From: Neospora caninum Liverpool
Taxonomy: Eukaryota > Apicomplexa > Conoidasida > Eucoccidiorida > Sarcocystidae
Direction: 5' to 3'
DNA: 64,000 nt
Assembly: GCF_000208865.1 (NCBI RefSeq)
Contig: NC_018392.1
Coordinates: forward strand, 1,632,793 to 1,696,792
Positions 12,090-22,503 of the stretch are shown one piece after another; position 1 is the stretch's first letter; each line of letters starts with the position of its first letter. A program made the translations under genes and the position numbers. The notes beneath the pieces are model-generated. The model was given only the letters and a program-made list of their open reading frames with translations, was not told where the DNA came from and did no database searches.

Positions 12090-12719
12090 GTGCGTCAAAC
12101 TGCATATGCATGCTGGCCTCATCCAGGTCTCAGAGATACGGATCACCAGCACAAGCAATCGGCTCTACCATGCAAACGACCGCCGAGCCGGTGCCTCCCT
12201 CTGAGCAAATCCAGCCGCGCAAGAGCCAGTGCAATTGTTGGCGTGCCGGGTTAGGTGTTGCTCGCGGAGTTGCCTTCTGCAACTTGTCTGGCTCTCAGGT
12301 GAACGTGATTTTCTGTTGTCGACGCGGTGCCATGCGATCTGCATGATGGCAGCGGGGAAACGGGTCGTTTCTGAAAAGGCTGTCAAAGGTACGAGCGAAA
12401 TACATGCAAACGTTTATACGCGTAGAAGCGTGTGTCACGAATTCATTTGGTCTGTGCGGATTCTACGAACCTCCTGTGGCGTCGGACACGTCCTGTAGAT
12501 CTACTAAATGGGTTGGTATCCCGGCGGGAGTTTTCGTCGCTGTATATATTGCAAGAGTCCGGTGGTCTGATTTAACACCCCCGCGTGTGCGCTTCATGAG
12601 GGGGCGTCGCTTGAGGCAACGCATACGGCTCTGGCAACAAACAGCCCATGTAGACATGGATTCGGCCGAGACATGAGGCTATGCTGGGGCAAATAGATCA
12701 ATATAAGCATTGTTCTAGA
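12090..12719 (+). other. 3' flank of kinase copy 1
   Basis: About 630 bp are shared almost unchanged by all four units (also after 16363, 20391 and 24174). Presumably this is 3' UTR and downstream DNA. The small open frames on both strands are conserved only because the whole block is duplicated; none has coding character. Confidence 0.5.
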
Positions 12720-13045
12720 CGAGAAACGGTGTTGATTTGTGGATGAGACTAGGAGTCGCGGACAGCAAATGCCTACGGAAATATGATGCCGCTTCGAATT
12801 TTTGACCCTTTTGCCGTCTCCCGAAAACCGAGACGAAGTAGGTCAGGTGGCTTGGGAGACGAGAGGTAGAATCGTTCGGTTTTTGCTGGAAACCTTTCTG
12901 TAGGTAGGGAGTGCCACGACCGGCACTTTCGTTCAGTGCCTGAGTTGGGCGAAAACAGGAGCCTCGAATTATGTGGGCACTGACGGGGTCCTCGACGGCA
13001 GACACACGGCCGGAACTGGGGACGATGCTTCCCCAGGATGTGCTG
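12720..13045 (-). pseudogene. Relic of the large neighbouring gene, unit 1 spacer
   Basis: This block is similar to 27860-28190 inside the large minus-strand gene, in the same orientation. Identical words keep the same spacing: cccgaaaaccgagacg at 12820 and 27945, then cttgggagac 31 bases further on in both. Conceptual translation keeps FEAAS and a similar Ser/Pro-rich context, but the frame is degenerate at its ends and lacks the rest of the gene. It looks like a captured and decayed fragment that was then amplified with the kinase unit. Confidence 0.7.
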
Positions 13046-13928
13046 TCAAACACTAGTTTTCCATGACATTTAAGAGCTAAGAGGATGCAACGTTAATGAT
13101 CTGACTCTACGTGAAGGACACCAATGCCTGGTGCGTCCCATCGGGACAAGTGACGCGCCAGCCTTTATCGCTTCGCTTCATCTTGCTCCTCTCCACGACG
13201 CAGTTTCTCGCACTCCGTGACTCTAAGCCTCTCCACAGCATACAGCCAACGAGGAATGTGACGCAAGGTCCGAGGACAGACGGCAACAGAAACTGACAGC
13301 GGGTGTCACTCCTCTGGAAACGCACAGTGATATGTAGTTCGTCATCGAGCATGGCAGCGTACTCGGATACACCTGAGGACTGGTAACGTTTGTGAAACCC
13401 CCAGTACACCAAATCTGGTCTGAAACTTGCTCAACTCGTTTCTCGACACAAACAGCCCCACAGCGTGGCTGCTACGACAGCGCGATCTCAGGTTGCCATT
13501 GTGGGGGGTGGGTGCAGCTGTACTTCTGCGGACGAAATTAACAGTAGCTTAAACCCTTAATGCAGACCTATAGCACTACAAGATATGTCGCCACGTCGAC
13601 ACTCCGCCGTCCCCGTCGTAACCACCGAGTGATTTCTTCTACCACACTCAGCATAGAGTAGCAGTGCGATGGACGAAGGTTTCACAACCCCCTCCGATCG
13701 CTTCCTGTCGCCAGCGACCCGTGGCACGCCCGTGGCTAGCCAGAACTCACGGCCGCGCAGGTGCAGTCCCTGAACTCCGTCGCGACCACGTGTCTTGTAA
13801 CAGCCCTACACATTGGCGGACGTGAGAGAACGATGGAGAAAACGAGGCTCTGACCGTAACCAGTTTTCTTTTTGCAGAACTCCCGAATCTATTAATGCTC
13901 CGCAAAAGGACAACTCGTCCCCGCCAGA
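13046..13928. other. Spacer between kinase units 1 and 2
   Basis: Unique-looking spacer repeated in units 2 and 3 (17319-18202 and 21347-21940). It carries a minus-strand open frame near 13107-13412 that is slightly altered in the other copies by an inserted base, which argues against coding. No known element was recognised. Confidence 0.5.
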
Positions 13929-14380
13929 GCTGTGATTTGTCCGGCGTCAAGAGCGACAACGTAAACTCGGCTCGTCACCTACGGTTTGTTTTGGCGCCAA
14001 GACATGAGTGTGACCACCAGTTCGGGACCACAACTAGGGACGATCAAAATTCATTTGCAGATGTTAATCTGATAACATTGCTGTGATTTGTCCGGCGTCA
14101 CGAGCGACAACGTAAACTCGGCTCGTCACCTACGGTTTGTTTTGGCGCCAAGACATGAGTGTGACCACCAGTTCGGGACCACAACTAGGGACGATCAAAA
14201 TTCATTTGCAGATGTTAATCTGATAACATTGCTGTGATTTGTCCGGCGTCACGAGCGACAACGTAAACTCGGCTCGTCACCTACGGTTTTTTCCGGCGCC
14301 AAGACATGAGTGAGACGACCCGTTGGGGACCACAACTGGTGACGATAAAAATTCATTTGCAGATGTTAATCCGAGAGGAT
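13929..14380 (+). repeat. 151-bp minisatellite, three units, upstream of kinase copy 2
   Basis: Units begin at 13929, 14080 and 14231, exactly 151 bases apart. The first two are nearly identical (tttgttttggcgcc version). The third carries the ttttttccggcgcc and gagacgacccgttgg version, also found next to copy 1. Confidence 0.88.
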
Positions 14381-14575
14381 AGGCGATTGTCACACGCGTC
14401 GAGACTCTCGACCAAGGGGATGACCTGACCCACAATTCTCCCCCATTGCTTCATCGGATATACTCTGACCGATATCGACTCGGAAACACCAAACACCGCT
14501 AGATTCGCGGTGCCTCATCCACCAAACTCACCCACATCTTGTCTTCTTCTTTGTCGTTTCGTGCATATAATGTGC

Positions 14576-14676
14576 GTAAGCTTTGCTAACAAAGCATTCG
14601 AGCGCGCCGGTGTCAGCACTTACTCCCCGTTTCTCAAGTCCTCCGTATCATATCAGCGGATCCTATACCTTTGCAG
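14576..14676 (+). promoter_or_regulatory. Possible 5' UTR intron in the leader of kinase copy 2
   Basis: The leader shared by copies 2 and 4 contains gtaagc, a tgctaac branch-like sequence shortly after, and acctttgcag 26 bases before the ATG. These could form a 101-bp intron. Copies 1 and 3 lack the tttgcag acceptor. Inferred from motifs only. Confidence 0.25.
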
Positions 14677-14701
14677 CGCCAGGCATCGTTGTCGCGCGAA
14701 G

Positions 14702-16363
14702 ATGAAAAGAATTTCGCTGGCGTCCGTTCGCTTTCTGGTTGTTACTTGCCTACTTCTACAGTGTCTCCCTCGTGACCAGTGCCTTGCTCACTATGGCAGC
14801 GACTCAGATGGGTCAAACGCGCGGCCGTCTGGAGGGGCTGACTGGGCGACACGGACGCCAGCTCCCGCTGTAGGGGACTATGGCGAGTTGACGGGCAGTG
14901 TTTCTCGGACGCAGACTAAACGTGTGTATGGCGCTGGACTGTGGCCCAGGGTACGCTCCCTGGCAGTGTCGCGATTCCCTGGTGCAGAAGAGGAGCAGTG
15001 GGAGGGGGCATACGCGCGTGGTGACCTTCCCCCTTCACAGGTCGGAGACGTTCTGACACAGAGGAAAGGTAGAACGGGAAGGTCGAGAGTTCATCAGCGT
15101 GTCGTAGTGACTCCAGAACCACATTCCTGGAATCACAGGGTTACTGTCGCTAAGGGACAGGCTGTTATACCCGTCGGCTTTGAAGGTAGCTTCGTTGAGA
15201 GCCGGTCTTTGCTTGCCACGCGTTCGCCCCCAAGGGCACTAGTTGACTGCCAGGGCCAAGAGGAAGTCCAGGCCGCTGTCACGAGGTGTTCTGTCGAAGT
15301 ACTCGCATCTCCGGAGCAGCATGCCGCGAAGGAGGTCTTAGTGAGTCTATTCGACGACGACCGGATTCTGAAAGTCAAGTCCGCTTTCAATGGCGCACAG
15401 TACATGCTGGCGGGACCGGCAGGCTTCTTGGGAATAGGAGTCGACGGGATTGTGTTGCGTTTGAATCAGCTGGAAGATGGAGCGGCAAGACAGCGAACGC
15501 AGGTGGCTGCAAAAATATGCATCGTGTTTAGAAGGTTTTTCGAGCGGCTCTCCTGGTGGGGCAAACGCCGGCTCAGGAAAAAGATAAAGAGGAAGTGTTT
15601 GATGAAGGAGAGTTCAGTCAGGCGTGCTCTCCCAGGTGTGACCCCGGAGGAAATGCTCGAACACGGTCTCGTCGTTCCAACGGATGTTGGCAGGTTATCC
15701 AATCTACCCACCTGGTTTCCAGCGGGCCAAGGATATTTTGTGCTCCCCGTCGTTTCCTTATATCCTGTATTTTCTTGTGACCTCGAGCAGCTGATTCACG
15801 GCGACCTATCGGATTCGGCAAAGTTGTATGTTACCCGCCGGTTGGTACAGAGCGTCGCGTGGATGCATGAAAAAGGCGTTTCCCACAATGACTTGAAACT
15901 TGAAAATGTCCTGCTCAGTGCCGACGGTCAGGTTGCCATCGGCGATTTTGGTTTATCAAGCAGTCTCGGATCTGTGTCGCAAGCCCTCGGCACTCCAGCG
16001 TACATGGGCCCCGAAACCGCAGAATCATGCCTGCGACAAGAGAAAGTCGACGTGGTTGCAACGAGAGATGCATGGGCACTGGGAATCCTTCTTTTCACGT
16101 TGTGGTGCGGAGTGCTTCCATTCGGTTTAGGGCAGATAGCTCATCTCCATCCGCGGGCCGTGGTCCGGTTCATAGTCACACAGGCAACGGGGACTCCACC
16201 TGTACCCGAGTTCCAGCTGTGCGGCCAAATCCCAGCTGCGGTCAGGGAACTCATTAGCGGATTTCTACAGTGGAACCATGAAGATCGACGTCTTCCCGGT
16301 GATGTTGTGGAGGCGTTCCTGGAAGCTACACACAACGGTGGTGGCGAGAGGTCTCGTCGGTGA
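14702..16363 (+). CDS. Rhoptry-family secretory protein kinase, array copy 2 (mosaic)
   Basis: Single exon of 553 residues. The signal peptide and N-terminal arm (1-173) are almost identical to the other copies, and so is the C-terminal tail (from about residue 511, PAAVREL). Between them, bases 15220 to about 16229, the sequence is divergent. This middle part holds a complete kinase core: glycine loop GIGVDG 244-249, Lys271, HND with Asp397 and Asn402, DFG 415-417, and a proper P+1 segment GTPAYMGPE 430-438 that copies 1, 3 and 4 lack. A basic patch (RRLRKKIKRKC, about 289-299) lies in the N-lobe. It therefore looks the most likely active kinase of the array. The frame is open further upstream, but only from a GTG; MKRISL is chosen because it begins the signal peptide. 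Confidence 0.9.
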   Translation: MKRISLASVRFLVVTCLLLQCLPRDQCLAHYGSDSDGSNARPSGGADWATRTPAPAVGDYGELTGSVSRTQTKRVYGAGLWPRVRSLAVSRFPGAEEEQWEGAYARGDLPPSQVGDVLTQRKGRTGRSRVHQRVVVTPEPHSWNHRVTVAKGQAVIPVGFEGSFVESRSLLATRSPPRALVDCQGQEEVQAAVTRCSVEVLASPEQHAAKEVLVSLFDDDRILKVKSAFNGAQYMLAGPAGFLGIGVDGIVLRLNQLEDGAARQRTQVAAKICIVFRRFFERLSWWGKRRLRKKIKRKCLMKESSVRRALPGVTPEEMLEHGLVVPTDVGRLSNLPTWFPAGQGYFVLPVVSLYPVFSCDLEQLIHGDLSDSAKLYVTRRLVQSVAWMHEKGVSHNDLKLENVLLSADGQVAIGDFGLSSSLGSVSQALGTPAYMGPETAESCLRQEKVDVVATRDAWALGILLFTLWCGVLPFGLGQIAHLHPRAVVRFIVTQATGTPPVPEFQLCGQIPAAVRELISGFLQWNHEDRRLPGDVVEAFLEATHNGGGERSRR

Positions 16364-16992
16364 GTGCGTCAAACTGCATATGCATGCTGGCCCCATCCAG
16401 GTCTCAGAGATACGGATCACCAGCACAAGCAATCGGCTCTACCATGCAAACGACCGCCGAGCCGGTGCCTCCCTCTGAGCAAATCCAGCCGCGCAAGAGC
16501 CAGTGCAATTGTTGGCGTGCCGGGTTAGGTGTTGCTCGCAGAGTTGCCTTCTGCAACTTGTCTGGCTCTCAGGTGAACGTGATTTTCTGTTGTCGACGCG
16601 GTGCCATGCGATCTGCATGATGGCAGCGGGGAAACGGGTCGTTTCTGAAAAGGCTGTCAAATGTACGAGCGAAATACATGCAAACGTTTATACGCGTAGA
16701 AGCGTGTGTCACGAATTCATTTGGTCTGTGCGGATTCTACGAACCTCCTGTGGCGTCGGACACGTCCTATAGATCTACTAAATGGGTTGGTATCCCGGCG
16801 GGAGTTTTCGTCGCTGCATATATTGCAAGAGTCCGGTGGTCTGATTTAACACCCCCGCGTGTGTGCTTCAGGAGGGCCGTCCCTTGAGGCAACGCATACG
16901 GCTCTGGCAGCAAACAGCCCATGTAGACATGGATTCGGCCGAGACATGAGGCTATGCTGGGGCAAATAGATCAATATAAGCATTGTTCTAGA

Positions 16993-17318
16993 CGAGAAAC
17001 GGTGTTGATTTGTGGATGAGACTAGGAGTCGCGGACAGCAAATGCCTACGGAAATATGATGCCGCTTCGAATTTTTGACCCTTTTGCCGTCTCCCGAAAA
17101 CCGAGACGAAGTAGGTCAGGTGGCTTGGGAGACGAGAGGTAGAATCGTTCGGTTTTTGCTGGAAACCTTTCTGTAGGTAGGGAGTGCCACGACCGGCACT
17201 TTCGTTCAGTGCCTGAGTTGGGCGAAAACAGGAGCCTCGAATTATGTGGGCACTGACGGGGTCCTCGACGGCAGACACACGGCCGGAACTGGGGACGATG
17301 CTTCCCCAGGATGTGCTG
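16993..17318 (-). pseudogene. Relic of the large neighbouring gene, unit 2 spacer
   Basis: Essentially identical to the relic at 12720-13045, offset by 4273 bases. It is homologous to about 27860-28190 of the large minus-strand gene. Confidence 0.68.
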
Positions 17319-18202
17319 TCAAACACTAGTTTTCCATGACATTTAAGAGCTAAGAGGATGCAACGTTAATGATCTGACTCTACGTGAAGGACACCAATGC
17401 CTGGTGCGTCCCATCGGGACCAAGTGACGCGCCAGCCTTTATCGCTTCGCTTCATCTTGCTCCTCTCCACGACGCAGTTTCTCGCACTCCGTGACTCTAA
17501 GCCTCTCCACAGCATACAGCCAACGAGGAATGTGACGCAAGGTCCGAGGACAGACGGCAACAGAAACTGACAGCGGGTGTCACTCCTCTGGAAACGCACA
17601 GTGATATGTAGTTCGTCATCGAGCATGGCAGCGTACTCGGATACACCTGAGGACTGGTAACGTTTGTGAAACCCCCAGTACACCAAATCTGGTCTGAAAC
17701 TTGCTCAACTCGTTTCTCGACACAAACAGCCCCACAGCGTGGCTGCTACGACAGCGCGATCTCAGGTTGCCATTGTGGGGGGTGGGTGCAGCTGTACTTC
17801 TGCGGACGAAATTAACAGTAGCTTAAACCCTTAATGCAGACCTATAGCACTACAAGATATGTCGCCACGTCGACACTCCGCCGTCCCCGTCGTAACCACC
17901 GAGTGATTTCTTCTACCACACTCAGCATAGAGGAGCAGTGCGATGGACGAAGGTTTCACAACCCCCTCCGATCGCTTCCTGTCGCCAGCGACCCGTGGCA
18001 CGCCCGTGGCTAGCCAGAACTCACGGCCGCGCAGGTGCAGTCCCTGAACTCCGTCGCGACCACGTGTCTTGTAACAGCCCTACACATTGGCGGACGTGAG
18101 AGAACGATGGAGAAAACGAGGCTCTGACCGTAACCAGTTTTCTTTTTGCAGAACTCCCGAATCTGTTAATGCTCCGCAAAAGGACAACTCGTCCCCGCCA
18201 GA

Positions 18203-18352
18203 GCTGTGATTTGTCCGGCGTCACGAGCGACAACGTAAACTCGGCTCGTCACCTACGGTTTGTTTTGGCGCCAAGACATGAGTGAGACGACCCGTTGGGG
18301 ACCACAACTGGGGACGATAAAAATTCATTTGCAGATGTTAATCCGAGAAGAT
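18203..18352 (+). repeat. 151-bp minisatellite, single unit, upstream of kinase copy 3
   Basis: Only one unit is present here. It is a hybrid: it has the tttgttttggcgcc start of the distal units and the gagacgacccgttgg end of the gene-proximal unit. That is what unequal crossing-over between a distal and a proximal unit would leave. Confidence 0.82.
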
Positions 18353-18464
18353 AGGCGATTGTCACACGCGTCGAGACTCTCGGCCAAGGGGATGACTTGA
18401 CCCACATTTCTCCCCCATTGCTTCCTCCGATGCGCTCTGACCGATATCGACTCGGAAACACCAA

Positions 18465-18485
18465 ACACCGCCAGATTGGCGGTGT
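18465..18485. promoter_or_regulatory. Perfect 9-bp inverted repeat in the leader of kinase copy 3
   Basis: Same ACACCGCCA / TGGCGGTGT hairpin as before copy 1. In copy 2's leader it is reduced to six paired bases (caccgc/gcggtg near 14495), and before copy 4 it is lost. Confidence 0.4.
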
Positions 18486-18714
18486 CTCATCCACAAAACT
18501 CTCTCAATATCTTGTGTTCCTCCTCGTCATGTCGTGCCTCTGATGTGTGTAAGCCGTGTCAACAAAGCGTTCGAGCGCGCCTGTGTCGCCACTGGCTTCG
18601 CTGCTCCCAGTTTCTCAGGATCACATCAGCCGACCACCTCCTACCTGCGCGCCCATGCAACCGACATCGGGGACGCTATACTGGTGAAGCGCCAGGCACC
18701 GTTGTCGCGCGAAG

Positions 18715-20391
18715 ATGAAAAGAATTTCGCTGGCATCCGTTCGCTTTCTGGTTGTTACTTGCATACTTCTACAGTGTCTCCCTCGTGACCAGTGCCTTGC
18801 TCACTATGGCAGCGACTCAGATGGGTCAAACGCGCGGCCGTCTGGAGGGGCTGACTGGGCGACACGGACGCCAGCTCCCGCTGTAGGGGACTATGGCGAG
18901 TTGACGGGCAGTGTTTCTCGGACGCAGACTAAACGTGTGTATGGCGCTGGACTGTGGCCCAGGGTACGCTCCCTGGCAGTGTCGCGATTCCCTGGTGCAG
19001 AAGAGGAGCAGTGGGAGGGGGCATACGCGCGTGGTGACCTTCCCCCTTCACAGGTCGGAGACGTTCTGACGCAGAGGAAAGGTAGAACGGGAAGGTCGAG
19101 AGTTCATCAGCGTGTCGTAGTGACTCCAGAACCACATTCCTGGAATCACAGGGTTACTATCGCTAAGGGACAGGCTGTTACACCCGTCGGCTTTGAAGGT
19201 AGCTTCGTTGAGAGCCGGTCTTTGCTTGCCACTCCTACGAATCTTGGCGCGCCGGTTGACCTCCAGGGGCAGCAGGATATGAGCTCACATGTCGTGAATC
19301 GACTTCCCGCAGTTGCAGGATTACCACCTGCCGAGCGAGCGGCGGCAGCCGATTTGCAGAGAAGGTTCAGACAAGGCCTCCGTCTGACGGTTGAGTCTAC
19401 GTTCAGCGGAGAATCTTTCGAACTGACAGGGCCGGTAGAATTCCTGGGAATGGGGTCAACGGGGATTGTGTTTCGTTTGTCACAGACGAAAGCGGGCGCG
19501 GCAAGTTTGCCAAACCGGGTGGCAGTGGCAGCTAAGATAACCGTCATGAGGTTACAACGACAAACAGGTCTTTCCGCATCTCAGATAAAAAAGTTCCAGA
19601 AGGAAATGCAAGAACGCATTATCCGGGATGAGAGCTCAATGAGAACTGCTCTACCACACGTGAACCCGGAAACGGCTCTACAACACGGACTTCTTTTTCC
19701 ACATGATGTTGGCCGTGTTTCCAACATGCCCATCGAGGTTCTTGCAGGCAATGCGTATGCTGTCTATCCCGTTGTTTCTGTATCTCCTGCCTTTACTTGC
19801 GACCTCCAACAGCTTGTCGGTGAGCAAGACCTTTCACTTTCGGCAAAGTTCTATCTCACGCGGCAGCTGGTGAAGAGTGTTGCATGGCTACATCGTCACG
19901 GCGTTGCTCACAATGATTTGAAGCTTGAGAATGTCCTTATCAGCAGTGCAGGACAGCCTGTCCTCACAGATTTTGGCTTCGCAGGAGCAATCGGAACCGC
20001 AAAAAGAATACAGTTCACGGCTTTGTATTTAGACCCGCAGACCGCAGAGGCGTCGGTTCAACGACAACCGGAAGTAATGATAACTGCAGCACGAGATTCA
20101 TGGGCGTTGGGAACTCTCTTGTTTATGCTCTGGTGTCGATCGCTACCGCACGCTTCGCCGTACCAAGCCAGCCTGCCCGATCGTGCATATCTGGAATTCA
20201 TGGTGACACAGGCGAAGACCCACAGACCGCAACCTAACTTTGTCGAGTGTGGGGACCTCCCTGCTGCGGTCAGGGAACTCATTAGCGGATTTCTACAGTG
20301 GAACCATGAAGATCGACGTCTTCCCGGTGATGTTGAGGAGGCGTTCCTGGAAGCTACACACAACGGTGGTGGCGAGAGGTCTCGTCGGTGA
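18715..20391 (+). CDS. Rhoptry-family secretory protein kinase, array copy 3
   Basis: Single exon of 558 residues, differing from copy 1 at only about nine positions (for example Arg instead of Cys at residue 10, Lys for Glu near 296, Glu for Gly at 370, Pro for Leu at 505, Glu for Val at 541). It has the same signal peptide, Arg-rich arm and kinase-like domain: GMGSTG loop, Lys274, HND Asp401, Asn406, DFG 419-421. It also has the same degenerate activation segment (TALYLDPQTAE). None of the differences touches an ATP-binding residue. The leader is of the same type as copy 1. It is probably secreted from rhoptries, with a role in the host cell or at the vacuole membrane inferred from the family. 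Confidence 0.9.
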   Translation: MKRISLASVRFLVVTCILLQCLPRDQCLAHYGSDSDGSNARPSGGADWATRTPAPAVGDYGELTGSVSRTQTKRVYGAGLWPRVRSLAVSRFPGAEEEQWEGAYARGDLPPSQVGDVLTQRKGRTGRSRVHQRVVVTPEPHSWNHRVTIAKGQAVTPVGFEGSFVESRSLLATPTNLGAPVDLQGQQDMSSHVVNRLPAVAGLPPAERAAAADLQRRFRQGLRLTVESTFSGESFELTGPVEFLGMGSTGIVFRLSQTKAGAASLPNRVAVAAKITVMRLQRQTGLSASQIKKFQKEMQERIIRDESSMRTALPHVNPETALQHGLLFPHDVGRVSNMPIEVLAGNAYAVYPVVSVSPAFTCDLQQLVGEQDLSLSAKFYLTRQLVKSVAWLHRHGVAHNDLKLENVLISSAGQPVLTDFGFAGAIGTAKRIQFTALYLDPQTAEASVQRQPEVMITAARDSWALGTLLFMLWCRSLPHASPYQASLPDRAYLEFMVTQAKTHRPQPNFVECGDLPAAVRELISGFLQWNHEDRRLPGDVEEAFLEATHNGGGERSRR

Positions 20392-21020
20392 GTGCGTCAA
20401 ACTGCATATGCATGCTGGCCCCATCCAGGTCTCAGAGATACGGATCACCAGCACAAGCAATCGGCTCTACCATGCAAACGACCGCCGAGCCGGTGCCTCC
20501 CTCTGAGCAAATCCAGCCGCGCAAGAGCCAGTGCAATTGTTGGCGTGCCGGGTTAGGTGTTGCTCGCAGAGTTGCCTTCTGCAACTTGTCTGGCTCTCAG
20601 GTGAACGTGATTTTCTGTTGTCGACGCGGTGCCATGCGATCTGCATGATGGCAGAGGGGAAACGGGTCATTTCTGAAAAGGCTGTCAAAGGTACGAGCGA
20701 AATACATGCAAACGTTTATACGCGTAGAAGCGTGTGTCACGAATTCATTTGGTCTGTGCGGATTCTACGAACCTCCTGTGGCGTCGGACACGTCCTGTAG
20801 ATCTACTAAATGGGTTGGTATCCCGGCGGGAGTTTTCGTCGCTGTATATATTGCAAGAGTCCGGTGGTCTGATTTAACACCCCCGCGTGTGTGCTTCAGG
20901 AGGGCCGTCCCTTGAGGCAACGCATACGGCTCTGGCAACAAACAGCCCATGTAGACATGGATTCGGCCGAGACATGAGGCTATGCTGGGGCAAATAGATC
21001 AATATAAGCATTGTTCTAGA

Positions 21021-21346
21021 CGAGAAACGGTGTTGATTTGTGGATGAGACTAGGAGTCGCGGACAGCAAATGCCTACGGAAATATGATGCCGCTTCGAAT
21101 TTTTGACCCTTTTGCCGTCTCCCGAAAACCGAGACGAAGTAGGTCAGGTGGCTTGGGAGACGAGAGGTAGAATCGTTCGGTTTTTGCTGGAAACCTTTCT
21201 GTAGGTAGGGAGTGCCACGACCGGCACTTTCGTTCAGTGCCTGAGTTGGGCGAAAACAGGAGCCTCGAATTATGTGGGCACTGACGGGGTCCTCGACGGC
21301 AGACACACGGCCGGAACTGGGGACGATGCTTCCCCAGGATGTGCTG
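21021..21346 (-). pseudogene. Relic of the large neighbouring gene, unit 3 spacer
   Basis: Third copy of the fragment, offset by 8301 bases from the first and practically identical to it. The unit-4 copy is cut off after about 65 bases, near 24869. Confidence 0.68.
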
Positions 21347-21939
21347 TCAAACACTAGTTTTCCATGACATTTAAGAGCTAAGAGGATGCAACGTTAATGA
21401 TCTGACTCTACGTGAAGGACACCAATGCCTGGTGCGTCCCATCGGGACCAAGTGACGCGCCAGCCTTTATCGCTTCGCTTCATCTTGCTCCTCTCCACGA
21501 CGCAGTTTCTCGCACTCCGTGACTCTAAGCCTCTCCACAGCATACAGCCAACGAGGAATGTGACGCAAGGTCCGAGGACAGACGGCAACAGAAACTGACA
21601 GCGGGTGTCACTCCTCTGGAAACGCACAGTGATATGTAGTTCGTCATCGAGCATGGCAGCGTACTCGGATACACCTGAGGACTGGTAACGTTTGTGAAAC
21701 CCCCAGTACACCAAATCTGGTCTGAAACTTGCTCAACTCGTTTCTCGACACAAACAGCCCCACAGCGTGGCTGCTACGACAGCGCGATCTTAGGTTGCCA
21801 TTGTGGGGGGTGGGTGCAGCTGTACTTCTGCGGACGAAATTAACAGTAGCTTAAACCCTTAATGCAGACCTATAGCACTACAAGATATGTCGCCACGTCG
21901 ACACTCCGCCGTCCCCGTCGTAACCACCGAGTGATTTCT

Positions 21940-22312
21940 TCTTCTGGACTCAGAACGAAGGTTTAGTTGGGTGCAGGAGAGTTTGCAGCCTCGCGCGCCA
22001 ACTGCTGTCGAGGCCGAAACCAAACGCAGACACCTGGCTAGCCAGCGCTCTCGATGCGGCCCGTGTCGAGGGGCTGTGATGGGGAGTATGAGATCATGTG
22101 TCTTTAATCAGCCATACAAAGCTGCAGAGATGTTGGAGAGGCGAGCCGCGAACCATACGCAGCTTCTTTTTTTGAGAGAGCCTCCAAAGCTATTGACATC
22201 CCAAAACCACAATTCGTCCCTAGCGTTCGTGAGTTCGTGGTTGAGGAAACCATGGCAGAGAGTCGGGCTGACATGTGGTCACGTCCGTCGCCAACACCGT
22301 CAGATCAATGAT
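21940..22312. other. Divergent spacer segment before kinase copy 4
   Basis: From about 21940 the spacer departs from units 1-3. Faint similarity remains (tggctagccag; a rearranged cagccatacaaagc where the others have cagccctacac), so this is a diverged version of the same spacer. The 151-bp minisatellite and the hairpin are missing. The leader becomes like that of copy 2 from about 22318 onward. Confidence 0.55.
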
Positions 22313-22503
22313 GTGTGCATCCACCAAACTCACCCACATCTTGTCTTCTTCTTTGTCGTTTCGTGCATATAATGTGCGTAAGCTTTGCTAACAAAGCATT
22401 CGAGCGCGCCGGTGTCAGCACTTACTCCCCGTTTCTCAAGTCCTCCGTATCATATCAGCGGATCCTATACCTTTGCAGCGCCAGGCATCGTTGTCGCGCG
22501 AAG

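Noticed and set aside
12715..13053. Minus-strand 112-codon frame preserved in three array units
   Set aside because: It is conserved only because the whole block is nearly identical between units. It coincides with the decayed fragment of the large gene and is cut off in unit 4.
13107..13412. Minus-strand frame preserved in array units 1-3
   Set aside because: A one-base insertion in units 2 and 3 changes its end, so the frame is not under coding constraint.
13550..13563. Telomere-like word (ttaaaccctta) in the kinase spacer
   Set aside because: It is a single occurrence per unit, not a tandem telomeric repeat.
14510..14701. N-terminal extension of kinase copy 2 (and 22315-22503 of copy 4)
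   Set aside because: It depends on a GTG start, would bury the signal peptide, and has no counterpart in copies 1 and 3.
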